A DNA stretch of 64,000 bases from JBKHYJ01 sp046565505 (GTDB lineage Bacteria > Acidobacteriota > Blastocatellia > UBA7656): the NCBI GenBank assembly GCA_046565505.1, contig JBKHYJ010000074.1, forward strand, positions 186,001-250,000. The letters are read 5' to 3'. This document shows, one piece after another, positions 8,879-17,156 of this stretch. How positions within the stretch are numbered: the first letter of the stretch is position 1; each line of letters begins with the position of its first letter. A program made the translations under genes and the position numbers. The notes under the pieces are model-generated. The model did not search any database. It saw nothing but the letters and a program-made list of their open reading frames with translations, and had not been told where the DNA came from.

Positions 8879-9934
8879 TCACGCGGCGCGCTCGCCCAAG
8901 GTTCGCGCGCCCTCCAAGGCTTCATTGTAGCGGGCGAGGTAGGAGGAAAAGTCTTCCTCGGTGGACGGAAACATGCCGTACCAGAAATAATCGAAGCGGT
9001 CCGTGAGATACCTCATCGCGGGCGCGAGGCTCGCGAAGCGCGATACCCTTGAGAGGTATTCGTGATTCGTCGCGTTATCTTCAAGCTCTATCAAGTGGCG
9101 GTCAGCCAGGTCGTACAAGAGTGAGAGGTAGAGCTTGCGCATCGCCGTGCGGAAGTCGCCCGAGCGCGCGGCGGCCATCGCGGCATCGGCGAGGTCGCGC
9201 GGGTTGGCCCCTTCCTCCATCTCTTCGCCCAGCACCGTCCGCTTTTTGGGTCGGCGCTTCAGGGGCTTCATTCGCATCGCCATTCGCACGACGCCAATGA
9301 AGGCGGCAGCCAGCGCCGCTATAATCAAGACGGACGAGAACCAGCTCCCGTCCGCCGACGCGCCGAAGAGTCTAGCCAGCAGCCGCCCGAAGGCTTTAAA
9401 CAGCTCGCCGAGGAAATCCGAGATCGTCTGCCACGTCCTTCTCAGGAACCCACCCAGACGGGTTTCCGTCCTGGGGCGGTAATCGGGCCGGTCCAGTATT
9501 TCCCTTATCTTCGCGCGCGGGTCGGCAGAATCCGCCCTCGCCGTCGAAGCCTCTTCTACCCTCAGGAGGTGATCGCCGAGCGCCGAAAGCCTGCCGCCGA
9601 TCTCGTTGAGCTTCGCGACGCGCCGCTGCGGGTCAGCCTCCGCCTGGTATTCCGCCAGCATAGAATAGAGCCAGGCATTATCGACCGTGAAAGGCTTTGC
9701 CTGACCTTCAATCTCAACCGACTCCGAATGAGGTATGAGGGCCACGATGGTCTCTATTCCCTGCTCCCCATATTCGGATGGGTCGGCCTTTATCCTTTCT
9801 ATCTGTTCGACGGCGCGCCTGATGCGGTTCTCGTAATGGCGCAGCTTGATCGCGCCCGGCGCTTCGGCGAAGATCAGCAGAGTCAACAGCGCCGTCGGAA
9901 GCAGTAGTCTCGTCATAATCGCGATGGTTCGCAT
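8879..9934 (-). CDS. DUF4129 membrane protein
   Basis: A 351-residue protein with an N-terminal signal or anchor segment, a charged helical region, a central membrane helix (about residues 195-215, SSVLIIAALAAAFIGVV) and a C-terminal DUF4129 domain. The C-terminal part shows the typical A-x-R-x-G-D-F-R-x-A-x-R-x-L-Y and F-D-x-x-W-Y-G pattern. DUF4129 proteins are commonly linked to transglutaminase-like/DUF58/MoxR membrane systems; their biochemical role is not known. The start codon directly abuts the stop of the upstream membrane protein gene, so the two form an operon. Confidence 0.85.
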   Translation of the reverse strand: MRTIAIMTRLLLPTALLTLLIFAEAPGAIKLRHYENRIRRAVEQIERIKADPSEYGEQGIETIVALIPHSESVEIEGQAKPFTVDNAWLYSMLAEYQAEADPQRRVAKLNEIGGRLSALGDHLLRVEEASTARADSADPRAKIREILDRPDYRPRTETRLGGFLRRTWQTISDFLGELFKAFGRLLARLFGASADGSWFSSVLIIAALAAAFIGVVRMAMRMKPLKRRPKKRTVLGEEMEEGANPRDLADAAMAAARSGDFRTAMRKLYLSLLYDLADRHLIELEDNATNHEYLSRVSRFASLAPAMRYLTDRFDYFWYGMFPSTEEDFSSYLARYNEALEGARTLGERAA

Positions 9935-11239
9935 CTACAGCGCAGAAGCTCGCGTGCCGCTCCCGCAGTTGTTACAAAAGCGCATGTCGATCTGAATCTC
10001 TGCGCCGCATGCCGCGCATAAAGGGCTTTCGCCCCGACCCGCGACCTGTTCCGCGCGAAGTTCTTCCGCCCCCTCGCCCGCCGGCTCGATTCCGCCCGAT
10101 TGAGGCGCGACAGGCGTGCCCGCTAATGGCTCCGCCCGCGGCGAAGGCGCGGCCGCGGCGGGCGCGTAACCGGACGAATAACCTGCGAGGCCGAGAGGGC
10201 CTGTTTGCGCGTAAGGGCGCGATTGCGCAGGCGGAGCGGCCGCCTGATTGAAGGTGGATGCGGGTTGCCAGTAGAAGCCGGGCGCCACGTCTAGCGTTAG
10301 AAGCTCCAGGTCATAAGCTTCTTTGCGAACGCGGCTGTCGAAGTAAAGAAGCGTGAATGACACCATCCATATCGGCAGCGACAACAGGCTCGCCACATGC
10401 TGAAACGAGGTTGAGAAGACGGCCCAGGCCGTGCTCGAAAAGAATTCCTGCGTCAGCAGCCCCATCAGGAACAGCCCCGCGAGCATAGGGAGCGTGAGCG
10501 CAGACATAAGAGAAAAGGATACGAAGTAAGTGAACAACAATATCGCGCCGACTTTATATGAGTTACTGCGGCCCAGGCGGATGGCCCGCCCGATGGCGGA
10601 GCCGGCCGACTGGCCTTCGATCATTACGACGTGCGGGAAGAAGACGACCCGCGAGGCGATCAGCAAGGCGATAATGACCGCGCCCGCCATGGCGATCAAA
10701 GCAGTGACCACGGTCACCGTCATGACTATCCATTGAGGCATTCTCATCGCGACCACGACCCCCACAACCACCCCCACGATCAGCATCAGGACTACCACCA
10801 TGACCGTGAAGACGATGTAGACGCCGAAGAGCATCACCGCGCACAGCAGCCCAAGCCTGGTGATGTCGCCCAGCCTTCGTCTCGCCGCCGAGAAGCAATT
10901 GCGTAACGTTATCGCCTCGCCCATCATCAGGTGGTCGCCGACCGCCCTCGCCATGCCCGACACGGTCAGCAGCATCGAGAACAGCCAGGCGGGGAATCCC
11001 AGGGCCCCCAGGACGAGCATCCAGATAGCTTCGGCGGGCGGCCCTGACGCGCCGGACGCGCCATTGACTATGTGCTGGTAGCCATACCAAAACATCAGCG
11101 ACGATAAGTAACCGATCATCGTGGGGACAGACACGATGGCGACCAGGGGCGTGAAGTTCCGCCTGTAAAGCCGCACGGCGCGGTCGATCACGTCGCCGGT
11201 GGACATTGGCTCTATGATCGTGAAATTTGCCATGGCCAT
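9935..11239 (-). CDS. Polytopic membrane protein with C-terminal zinc ribbon
   Basis: A 434-residue protein with about six hydrophobic segments, laid out like the glycerophosphodiester phosphodiesterase membrane-domain family, which lacks the enzyme itself. After the last helix comes a Pro/Ala-rich low-complexity linker (about residues 330-405) and a C-terminal zinc ribbon with two C-x-x-C pairs (CAAC and CNNC), a feature of many Acidobacteriota and Actinobacteria membrane proteins. It is the first gene of a two-gene unit with the DUF4129 protein (zero-base spacing). The function is unknown; the pair may act in envelope maintenance. Confidence 0.8.
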   Translation of the reverse strand: MAMANFTIIEPMSTGDVIDRAVRLYRRNFTPLVAIVSVPTMIGYLSSLMFWYGYQHIVNGASGASGPPAEAIWMLVLGALGFPAWLFSMLLTVSGMARAVGDHLMMGEAITLRNCFSAARRRLGDITRLGLLCAVMLFGVYIVFTVMVVVLMLIVGVVVGVVVAMRMPQWIVMTVTVVTALIAMAGAVIIALLIASRVVFFPHVVMIEGQSAGSAIGRAIRLGRSNSYKVGAILLFTYFVSFSLMSALTLPMLAGLFLMGLLTQEFFSSTAWAVFSTSFQHVASLLSLPIWMVSFTLLYFDSRVRKEAYDLELLTLDVAPGFYWQPASTFNQAAAPPAQSRPYAQTGPLGLAGYSSGYAPAAAAPSPRAEPLAGTPVAPQSGGIEPAGEGAEELRAEQVAGRGESPLCAACGAEIQIDMRFCNNCGSGTRASAL

Positions 11240-11387
11240 CTACCGGAAGCGATTATAGCATGCCGCGTTCCCGCGGCCGCGCGAGCCATCCAGCGCAGGC
11301 CGCCTTCATACAGGGGAACGAAGATCACGCCGGAGCCTGGACGCTCGGGCAGGTGAACCTGAACATGCGGGCGGGGTGTGGGCAGCT

Positions 11388-11435
11388 CGCCGTGGCCCGC
11401 GCGCCAGCATTCTAGTGCACGCACGGGCCACGGCG
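11388..11435 (-). terminator. 12-bp hairpin after penicillin-acylase gene
   Basis: CGCCGTGGCCCG at 11388-11399 and its exact complement at 11424-11435 form a perfect 12-bp stem with a 24-base loop. It lies 6 bases beyond the stop codon of the minus-strand hydrolase gene, the place expected for a terminator. Confidence 0.55.
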
Positions 11436-11440
11436 CTCTA

Positions 11441-13579
11441 TCATCTCGCGGCCTGTGAAGCCGCCGCGCGCTTCAGGACCTTCTTCGCCGTGACATGTTT
11501 CATCAGCTCGTTCTTGTCCATGAAATACGTGGGCGCGGCCTTGCTCTTGCTGAAGAGTTTTTCCGCCTGATCGTCCCAGTGGCCGCTCTCCTTATGGTCG
11601 CTTTCGCCGAGCGGGATGATCGCGTAAGACTTCGGCGGATTAGTCAACACGACTACCTGCGTGGAGGTCTGCCCGCCCGCGCCGACCATCTCTTTACCGA
11701 CCGGCGCGAAGCTGATCGCGCGGGGCGTGGCCATCGCGACGTTGTTCGCCCCGCCATTGAGCGAGCCGCCGCCGACCGGCCACGTCTTATCTCCGCCCTG
11801 GCGTCCGACGCGGAAGTACCTCCCGTAGGGCACGCGCAACGAGCCGAAGTTAGCCTTCAGCCATTCGCCCGCTTTGCCGAGCGCGGCGACCATCTCCTCA
11901 TCCGTCACCTCTTGCGGGATCTCGACCTGCCTTGCCACGGCGGGCGCGAAGGATTTCTTAAAGGCGTAGAAGGCCAGGGCGCCCTCCGAATCGGCGTCGC
12001 TTCGGCGGTTCCAGCTTTGAATCAGGTCGTAGACTTCCTTCGCGTCAGAAGTCTTCGCCGCGTCGCCCGCCTTCCCCCATGCCTGCCTTAACCGCGCCTG
12101 CCAGGCTTCGGCCCTGTACACCTGCGGGTTGAACGCGATGTCTATGGCCTGCTCCAAAGTGACTCTGTTCGACGAGTCGAGCAGGTCCGTCATCATCTCT
12201 GCGCGCTGGTGGCGCGGGGCCGTGCGGCTCGCGTTATAAATGTAAGGGTACTGCGAATACTTCTCGGGCGTGAGCGGGCTGTCCTTCATCATCGCGAACG
12301 GCGTCACGTTGCAGTTGTGCATATAGCCGGAGGGCGGGTTGGTGATCTGAACGAGGTCGCTCATGGGGTGTACGCCCTGCCACTCGGTGGCCGAAGTGTT
12401 CCCCGGCACGGGGCGGGAGGGGTCAACGCCTTTCGCGCGAATGGGCACGCGGCCATTGCGCAGGTAGTAGATGTCCCCCTGAACGGTCCCCACCATTATG
12501 TTTTGGGCCATCAACTGGAGGTGTGAGAGCGCGCGCTTCATCTCTTCGAGGTTGCGCGCCATCATCATCTCGTAAACCTGATCGGTCAGCCCCACCTCCT
12601 CCGCGTAAGGGATCTTCATCGCGTAAGCCTTGCCTTCTTTGTGCGCGACCACGGGGCCGTGGTGCGTGTATTCGATATCGACCTCCTGCCAGTCCACCTT
12701 GTCACCCTTCTTCACCCCTATGCGCTCTTTCCTCACAGTCATGTCGCGCCACTTGCCGTCGTAGCGGTACTGGCGAGGGTTCTGCGGGTTTAGCTCTTCC
12801 TCGTACACGTCGGACGTGTCGGGCCCGCCGGTCGTCATCGCCACAGAGGCGTACCGGCTGTGCGCGAGGCTGGGGAAAGGCACGCCCAGTATGGACACGC
12901 CCGACACGTTGTAGTCGCCCGCGTATATCCTCACCTGGTAGAAGCGGAATTCGCCATACCAGCTAAGGTGCGGGTCGATGACGGCGATGGGCGCGTTCAT
13001 AACCGTGCGGCCGGGGGCGATCAGCATCTCGTTCGACCCGCGGTAGGCGGCAGGGTCCGGCTGAATCCCGCCGCGCTGGAGGTCGCCGCCCGCCTCGCCC
13101 AGAGGCCAGCCCCAGATGATGTAGCGGCCCAGCGCGACAACGTCCCACGGGTGAATCTCCTGCGCCCATGAGGGGACCTGCTCCGGGTGCTCTCTCATGA
13201 ATTGCTTCACGCCCTCCTGGAACGCCTCGATGCAGGCGCGCATCTTCGGGCTCACCTGGTTGTACTTCTCGCGGCTCAGCCTTTCGTGCTGCCACATCCG
13301 TTGAATCAAGTCGTTGCGGTAGCTTTCTGGGCCGAACACTTCGCTCATGGTCCCGCTCGCGCGGCGGTAATTCTTCAACAACTCCTCCAGCCTGTCTTCC
13401 GCCTGCGCGTAGCCGACGGCGTAGGCCGCCGACTCAAGCGTCTGCGCGAACACGTGCGGGATGCCGTATTCGTCACGGTAGATTGTCGCCTCGTCGCCCG
13501 GGCCGGCCTTCGGCACGGACCGCGCGGCGAACGGCGTCGTCAGCGTCATGGCGATGATGATAAGGATTGCTCTCTTCAC
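11441..13579 (-). CDS. Penicillin acylase family hydrolase
   Basis: An Ntn-hydrolase of the penicillin G acylase/acyl-homoserine-lactone acylase family. I chose the GTG at 13579 because AAGGAG lies 8-9 bases before it and the product then starts with a signal peptide (KRAILIIIAMTLTTPFAA); this gives 712 residues, a normal length. The nucleophile is the serine of the GSNEM motif that follows the spacer peptide and becomes the N-terminus of the beta chain after self-cleavage; the downstream DPHLSW motif is also conserved. It is probably periplasmic. Substrate (beta-lactam, N-acyl amino acid or homoserine lactone) cannot be decided from sequence. The gene is divergent from the enoyl-CoA hydratase gene. 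Confidence 0.92.
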   Translation of the reverse strand: MKRAILIIIAMTLTTPFAARSVPKAGPGDEATIYRDEYGIPHVFAQTLESAAYAVGYAQAEDRLEELLKNYRRASGTMSEVFGPESYRNDLIQRMWQHERLSREKYNQVSPKMRACIEAFQEGVKQFMREHPEQVPSWAQEIHPWDVVALGRYIIWGWPLGEAGGDLQRGGIQPDPAAYRGSNEMLIAPGRTVMNAPIAVIDPHLSWYGEFRFYQVRIYAGDYNVSGVSILGVPFPSLAHSRYASVAMTTGGPDTSDVYEEELNPQNPRQYRYDGKWRDMTVRKERIGVKKGDKVDWQEVDIEYTHHGPVVAHKEGKAYAMKIPYAEEVGLTDQVYEMMMARNLEEMKRALSHLQLMAQNIMVGTVQGDIYYLRNGRVPIRAKGVDPSRPVPGNTSATEWQGVHPMSDLVQITNPPSGYMHNCNVTPFAMMKDSPLTPEKYSQYPYIYNASRTAPRHQRAEMMTDLLDSSNRVTLEQAIDIAFNPQVYRAEAWQARLRQAWGKAGDAAKTSDAKEVYDLIQSWNRRSDADSEGALAFYAFKKSFAPAVARQVEIPQEVTDEEMVAALGKAGEWLKANFGSLRVPYGRYFRVGRQGGDKTWPVGGGSLNGGANNVAMATPRAISFAPVGKEMVGAGGQTSTQVVVLTNPPKSYAIIPLGESDHKESGHWDDQAEKLFSKSKAAPTYFMDKNELMKHVTAKKVLKRAAASQAAR

Positions 13580-13605
13580 TTGCGGGCTCCTTTGAATGAG
13601 AAGGG

Positions 13606-13688
13606 GAAGTGTGGGCGCGGCATGACGAAAGCAGGGTTTTAAATCTCGAACATGAATTCCCAGGCTTGAAATCTCAAACCCACACTTC
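13606..13688. repeat. Imperfect palindromic element upstream of acylase
   Basis: GAAGTGTGGG at 13606-13615 and its exact complement CCCACACTTC at 13679-13688 flank about 63 bases that also hold two related AAATCTC copies. It lies in the divergent gap between the acylase and the enoyl-CoA hydratase genes, where promoters must also sit. It could be a small dispersed palindrome or a regulatory structure. Confidence 0.35.
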
Positions 13689-13871
13689 ACCGCTCCGCGC
13701 TCATGGCTCGCGGCCGGTCGTTCGGCCTGCGAGCGCAGCGATATTAAGTCATGCCGGCGCGCGTTGTCCACATCCCGCCCCGGCTCCCGCCGCCTCATTG
13801 CAAAACCGCCCGGATTGTTAGAGAATAACGCCGCTTTCAATCTCACACATCAGCCGTGAAAGGGACACCCG

Positions 13872-14660
13872 ATGGCCGCGAGTGGCAAGCTGTTAGTCAC
13901 GCTCGAAGGGGGCGTCAAGCGCATAACGATCAACCGCCCAGAGCGCCGCAACTCTGTCGATACCGAAACGATTGAGTTGCTGCACGCGGAGGTTCGGCGG
14001 TCGGCCGAGGATGAAAGCAGGGTCTTGATTCTGACGGGCGCGGGTGACTCGTTCTGCGCCGGCGCGGACCTGCAAGCCTCGTCGGAAAGTGACATACGGA
14101 ACGTGGACGTTACGGCGTCGCTGCGCGAGCACACGAACCCGACGATACTAGCCATGCGGCGGCTGGCTAAGCCGATCATAGCGCGCGTGCACGGCCACGC
14201 GGTCGGCGTGGGCTGCAACTACGCGCTCGCCTCAGACATCCTCATCGCCTCCGAGCAGGCGAAGTTCGGGCAGGTGTTCGTCAAGATCGGGCTGATGCCC
14301 GACGGCGGCTCGACGTACTTCCTGCCTCGAACAGTCGGCTACGCGAAGGCGTTCGAGCTTATGGCTACGGGCGACATCATCGGCGCGCGGGAGGCGCTCG
14401 CTTTAGGGCTGGTGAATTACGTGGTGCCCGTCGAGGGACTTGACGACGCGGTCAATAAAATGGCCGAGCGGCTCGCCTCCGCCCCCGCCATTGCGCTCGG
14501 CAAGATCAAAGAGGGGCTGAATCACGGCGAGAGGTCCGACCTCGCCGGCGCGCTAGAGTTTGAAGCGGTCAACCAGGGCGCGTGCTTTCACTCGGAAGAC
14601 TTCTTAGAAGGCGTCACCGCGTTCCGCGAAAAACGCAGGCCGAATTTCAAAGGGAAGTAA
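13872..14660 (+). CDS. Enoyl-CoA hydratase/isomerase family protein
   Basis: A 262-residue crotonase-fold protein. The oxyanion-hole motif GAGDSFCAGADL is near residues 56-68 and the second motif HGHAVGVGCNYALASD near residue 110; PDGGSTYFLP carries the region where catalytic acids lie in PaaG-like isomerases. It probably hydrates or isomerises an enoyl-CoA in beta-oxidation or aromatic-CoA degradation; the exact substrate is unclear. It is followed after 9 bases by the multihaem cytochrome gene, so it may be co-transcribed with it. Confidence 0.92.
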   Translation: MAASGKLLVTLEGGVKRITINRPERRNSVDTETIELLHAEVRRSAEDESRVLILTGAGDSFCAGADLQASSESDIRNVDVTASLREHTNPTILAMRRLAKPIIARVHGHAVGVGCNYALASDILIASEQAKFGQVFVKIGLMPDGGSTYFLPRTVGYAKAFELMATGDIIGAREALALGLVNYVVPVEGLDDAVNKMAERLASAPAIALGKIKEGLNHGERSDLAGALEFEAVNQGACFHSEDFLEGVTAFREKRRPNFKGK

Positions 14661-14669
14661 GCGGGTAAG

Positions 14670-15704
14670 GTGTTGTTCAAAAGATTTCGATGGGTCGCGG
14701 TCATATCCGGGTTCTTAGCCGTCGCCATCGCCTGCTACGCCGGGCAGGCGGCCACGCAGCAAGGCGGGAAGGGTCCGGCGGGCGTAGACGCGGGGAAGCT
14801 GTTCTTACGCGAATGCAAAGACTGCCACGGGGAGGACGGGCGCGGCCGCATGCTCAACCAGCCCGATTTCACCGACCCGGCCTGGCACAAGACCGTGACC
14901 GACGAGCGCCTCTTCAAGACCATCAAGTTCGGCAGGGAGCCTATGCCCTTCTACGCCGGCGCGCTGACGGATGACCAGATTCGCGCTCTCGTCGCGTTCA
15001 TCCGCTCGCTCGCCGGGAGCCCTGATAACAAGCCATCAGATAAGTCGGGGCAGTCGCGGCAGCAGGCCCCGGAACCTTCGGCCCGCGCGAACGACTGCGC
15101 GACATGCCATAAGCGGCAGAATGATGAATCCGTGCAGCTGTTCTCTAAGAGCACGCACGCGATGGCGATGGCGGGGTGCGACGCCTGTCACGGCGGGGAC
15201 CCGGCCGCCTCGACCAAACAGGGCGCGCATGCGAATAACTTCGTCGGGAAGCCCACGCCTAATCAGACGCTCGCGATGTGCGGCTCGTGCCACGCGTCGC
15301 AGCTCTCGGCGTTCAAGGCGAGCGCGCACTTCCCGGAGCGGAAGGGCACGCCGCGGATGGACTGCGCACAGTGCCACGGCGCGCACACGGTCGGGTGGCC
15401 CGGCCGCAATTTCAGTTTTGCTTTATTCTGCACCGGCTGTCACGGGCTTGAGTATTTGCCCGGGCTGCCCCGCGAGTTTCAAAAGATGCTGGCGCTCGTG
15501 GACGAAGAGAAAGACTCGCTCGCCTCTCTCGAAGCGTCCGGCCGCATGACTTCCGACGAAATTCTGAAGCGGCGGAGGGAGATCAGGCGCGCGGTCGGGC
15601 AGATAGTCCATTCGACAGACCTGAAGGGCGGGCTTGAGAAGAATGCGCAGATAATGAAGCTGGGCGACGAGTTCAGATCGGTCATCGAAAGAGAGAAGAG
15701 ATAA
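14670..15704 (+). CDS. Hexahaem c-type cytochrome
   Basis: A 344-residue exported protein starting at a GTG, with an N-terminal signal peptide or anchor (WVAVISGFLAVAIACYA). Six C-x-x-C-H haem sites are visible: CKDCH in a class I cytochrome c domain near the N-terminus, then CATCH, CDACH, CGSCH, CAQCH and CTGCH in a multihaem (c3/NapC/DmsE-like) domain. The C-terminus is a charged helical tail without haems. It should carry electrons in the periplasm. It lies between an enoyl-CoA hydratase and an MFS transporter; no quinol oxidase or reductase is nearby, so its partner is unknown. Confidence 0.9.
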   Translation: MLFKRFRWVAVISGFLAVAIACYAGQAATQQGGKGPAGVDAGKLFLRECKDCHGEDGRGRMLNQPDFTDPAWHKTVTDERLFKTIKFGREPMPFYAGALTDDQIRALVAFIRSLAGSPDNKPSDKSGQSRQQAPEPSARANDCATCHKRQNDESVQLFSKSTHAMAMAGCDACHGGDPAASTKQGAHANNFVGKPTPNQTLAMCGSCHASQLSAFKASAHFPERKGTPRMDCAQCHGAHTVGWPGRNFSFALFCTGCHGLEYLPGLPREFQKMLALVDEEKDSLASLEASGRMTSDEILKRRREIRRAVGQIVHSTDLKGGLEKNAQIMKLGDEFRSVIEREKR

Positions 15705-15716
15705 GGGGCCTTACAC

Positions 15717-17084
15717 ATGACAAATCGAGGCAGGACCGTCTTCGCGCTCTCCTTGCTGTTTGCCGTCAACACGATGAACTTCTTTGACAGGCAGATACTC
15801 GGGGCAGTGACAGAGCCTATCAGGAAAGAATTCGGAGTCAGCGACACGTGGATGGGCGTCCTCGGTACGGCCTTCACGCTCATCTACGCCGCGGTGGGCT
15901 TGCCGTTCGGCCGACTGACGGACAAGGCGAGGCGCACGCGGCTGCTCGCGGGCGGCGTGTTCGTTTGGAGCCTGCTGACGGCCGCCTCTGGCATGGCCAC
16001 GACCTACTGGCAACTGTTCGCCTATCGCCTGGGCGTGGGGGTCGGCGAAGCCACGTGCGCGCCCGCAGCCACGTCGCTTATAGGGGACCTCTTCCCCGCC
16101 ACAAAGCGCGCGAAGGCGCTCTCGATTTTCATGCTCGGGCTGCCTATAGGGATCGCGCTGAGCTTCGCCGTCAGCGGGTGGGTGGCCCATTCGTACGGTT
16201 GGAGGTCGGCCTTCTACGTCGCGGGCGTCCCCGGGTTGATATGCGCCATCGCGGCCTTGAAGGTACATGAGCCGAAGCGCGGCGCGACGGAGCTGCACGA
16301 CATTGGGGCCTTGAAGCGCGAAGGCTCCCCGTTTTTGCTCGTGCTATCTATCCCGACCATGTGGTGGCTGATCGCGTCGGGCGCCCTGCACAACTTCAAC
16401 ATGTATGCGATAGGGTCGTTCCTCTCGCCATTCCTACAGCGTTATCACGGCATGGACATACGGCAGGCGGGCTTCATCTCTATGGTGGCGTATGGCCTTT
16501 CCGGGGTGCCGGGGCTGATACTGGGCGGCATAGCCGGCGACGCGGTGATGAAGCGGCGGCCCAACGGCAGGTTACTCGTCGGCGCGCTCGCCATATTGAT
16601 TTCGGTGCCGTTCATCTTCCTGGCGCTCGGCGCTCGGAAAGGCGAGATGGTCACGTTCATCTCGCTGATGGGGGTGGGCATCGGGGTGATGTACGCCTAT
16701 TACTCGACCGTGTACTCGACGATCCAGGACGTGATAGAGCCATCGCTCAGGGGGACGGCGATGGCCCTCTACTTCTTCGCCATGTACGTCCTCGGCGCGT
16801 CGCTCGGCCCCGTGGGGACCGGGTTCGCGAGCGATTACTTCACGGCGAAAGCGGCGGCCGCCGCGGGCGCGGCCGAGATGACCAGGGAGGCCCTAGAGCC
16901 TTTTCGCGCGGAAGGATTACACTCCGCGATGTATGTCATCCCGATGCTGGGCGGCCTGCTCGCCTTAGTTTTATTCGCGGCCTCGCGCACCGTTTCCAAG
17001 GACATGGAGAAGCTGCAACGCTGGATGCGCGATTCCACCGCGAGGCCCAGCGTCGCCGACGCGAGGGCCGAAGCTGCGAAATAG
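15717..17084 (+). CDS. MFS transporter, spinster-like
   Basis: A 455-residue major facilitator with about 12 membrane segments. Motif A is present after helix 2 (GRLTDKARRTRLL) and the N-terminal NTMNFFDRQILG is typical of the spinster/hexuronate-like MFS group. It starts 12 bases after the cytochrome stop codon, so the two are probably in one transcript. The substrate cannot be told from sequence; spinster-group members carry sphingolipid-like or organic anions in other organisms. Confidence 0.9.
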   Translation: MTNRGRTVFALSLLFAVNTMNFFDRQILGAVTEPIRKEFGVSDTWMGVLGTAFTLIYAAVGLPFGRLTDKARRTRLLAGGVFVWSLLTAASGMATTYWQLFAYRLGVGVGEATCAPAATSLIGDLFPATKRAKALSIFMLGLPIGIALSFAVSGWVAHSYGWRSAFYVAGVPGLICAIAALKVHEPKRGATELHDIGALKREGSPFLLVLSIPTMWWLIASGALHNFNMYAIGSFLSPFLQRYHGMDIRQAGFISMVAYGLSGVPGLILGGIAGDAVMKRRPNGRLLVGALAILISVPFIFLALGARKGEMVTFISLMGVGIGVMYAYYSTVYSTIQDVIEPSLRGTAMALYFFAMYVLGASLGPVGTGFASDYFTAKAAAAAGAAEMTREALEPFRAEGLHSAMYVIPMLGGLLALVLFAASRTVSKDMEKLQRWMRDSTARPSVADARAEAAK

Positions 17085-17156
17085 TTTTAGTCGCCACGAT
17101 GCCCTCGGGCGACCGTCTTCACGCCGTTGCAGTTTTTAAAGTTGTAGGTTTTAAAG

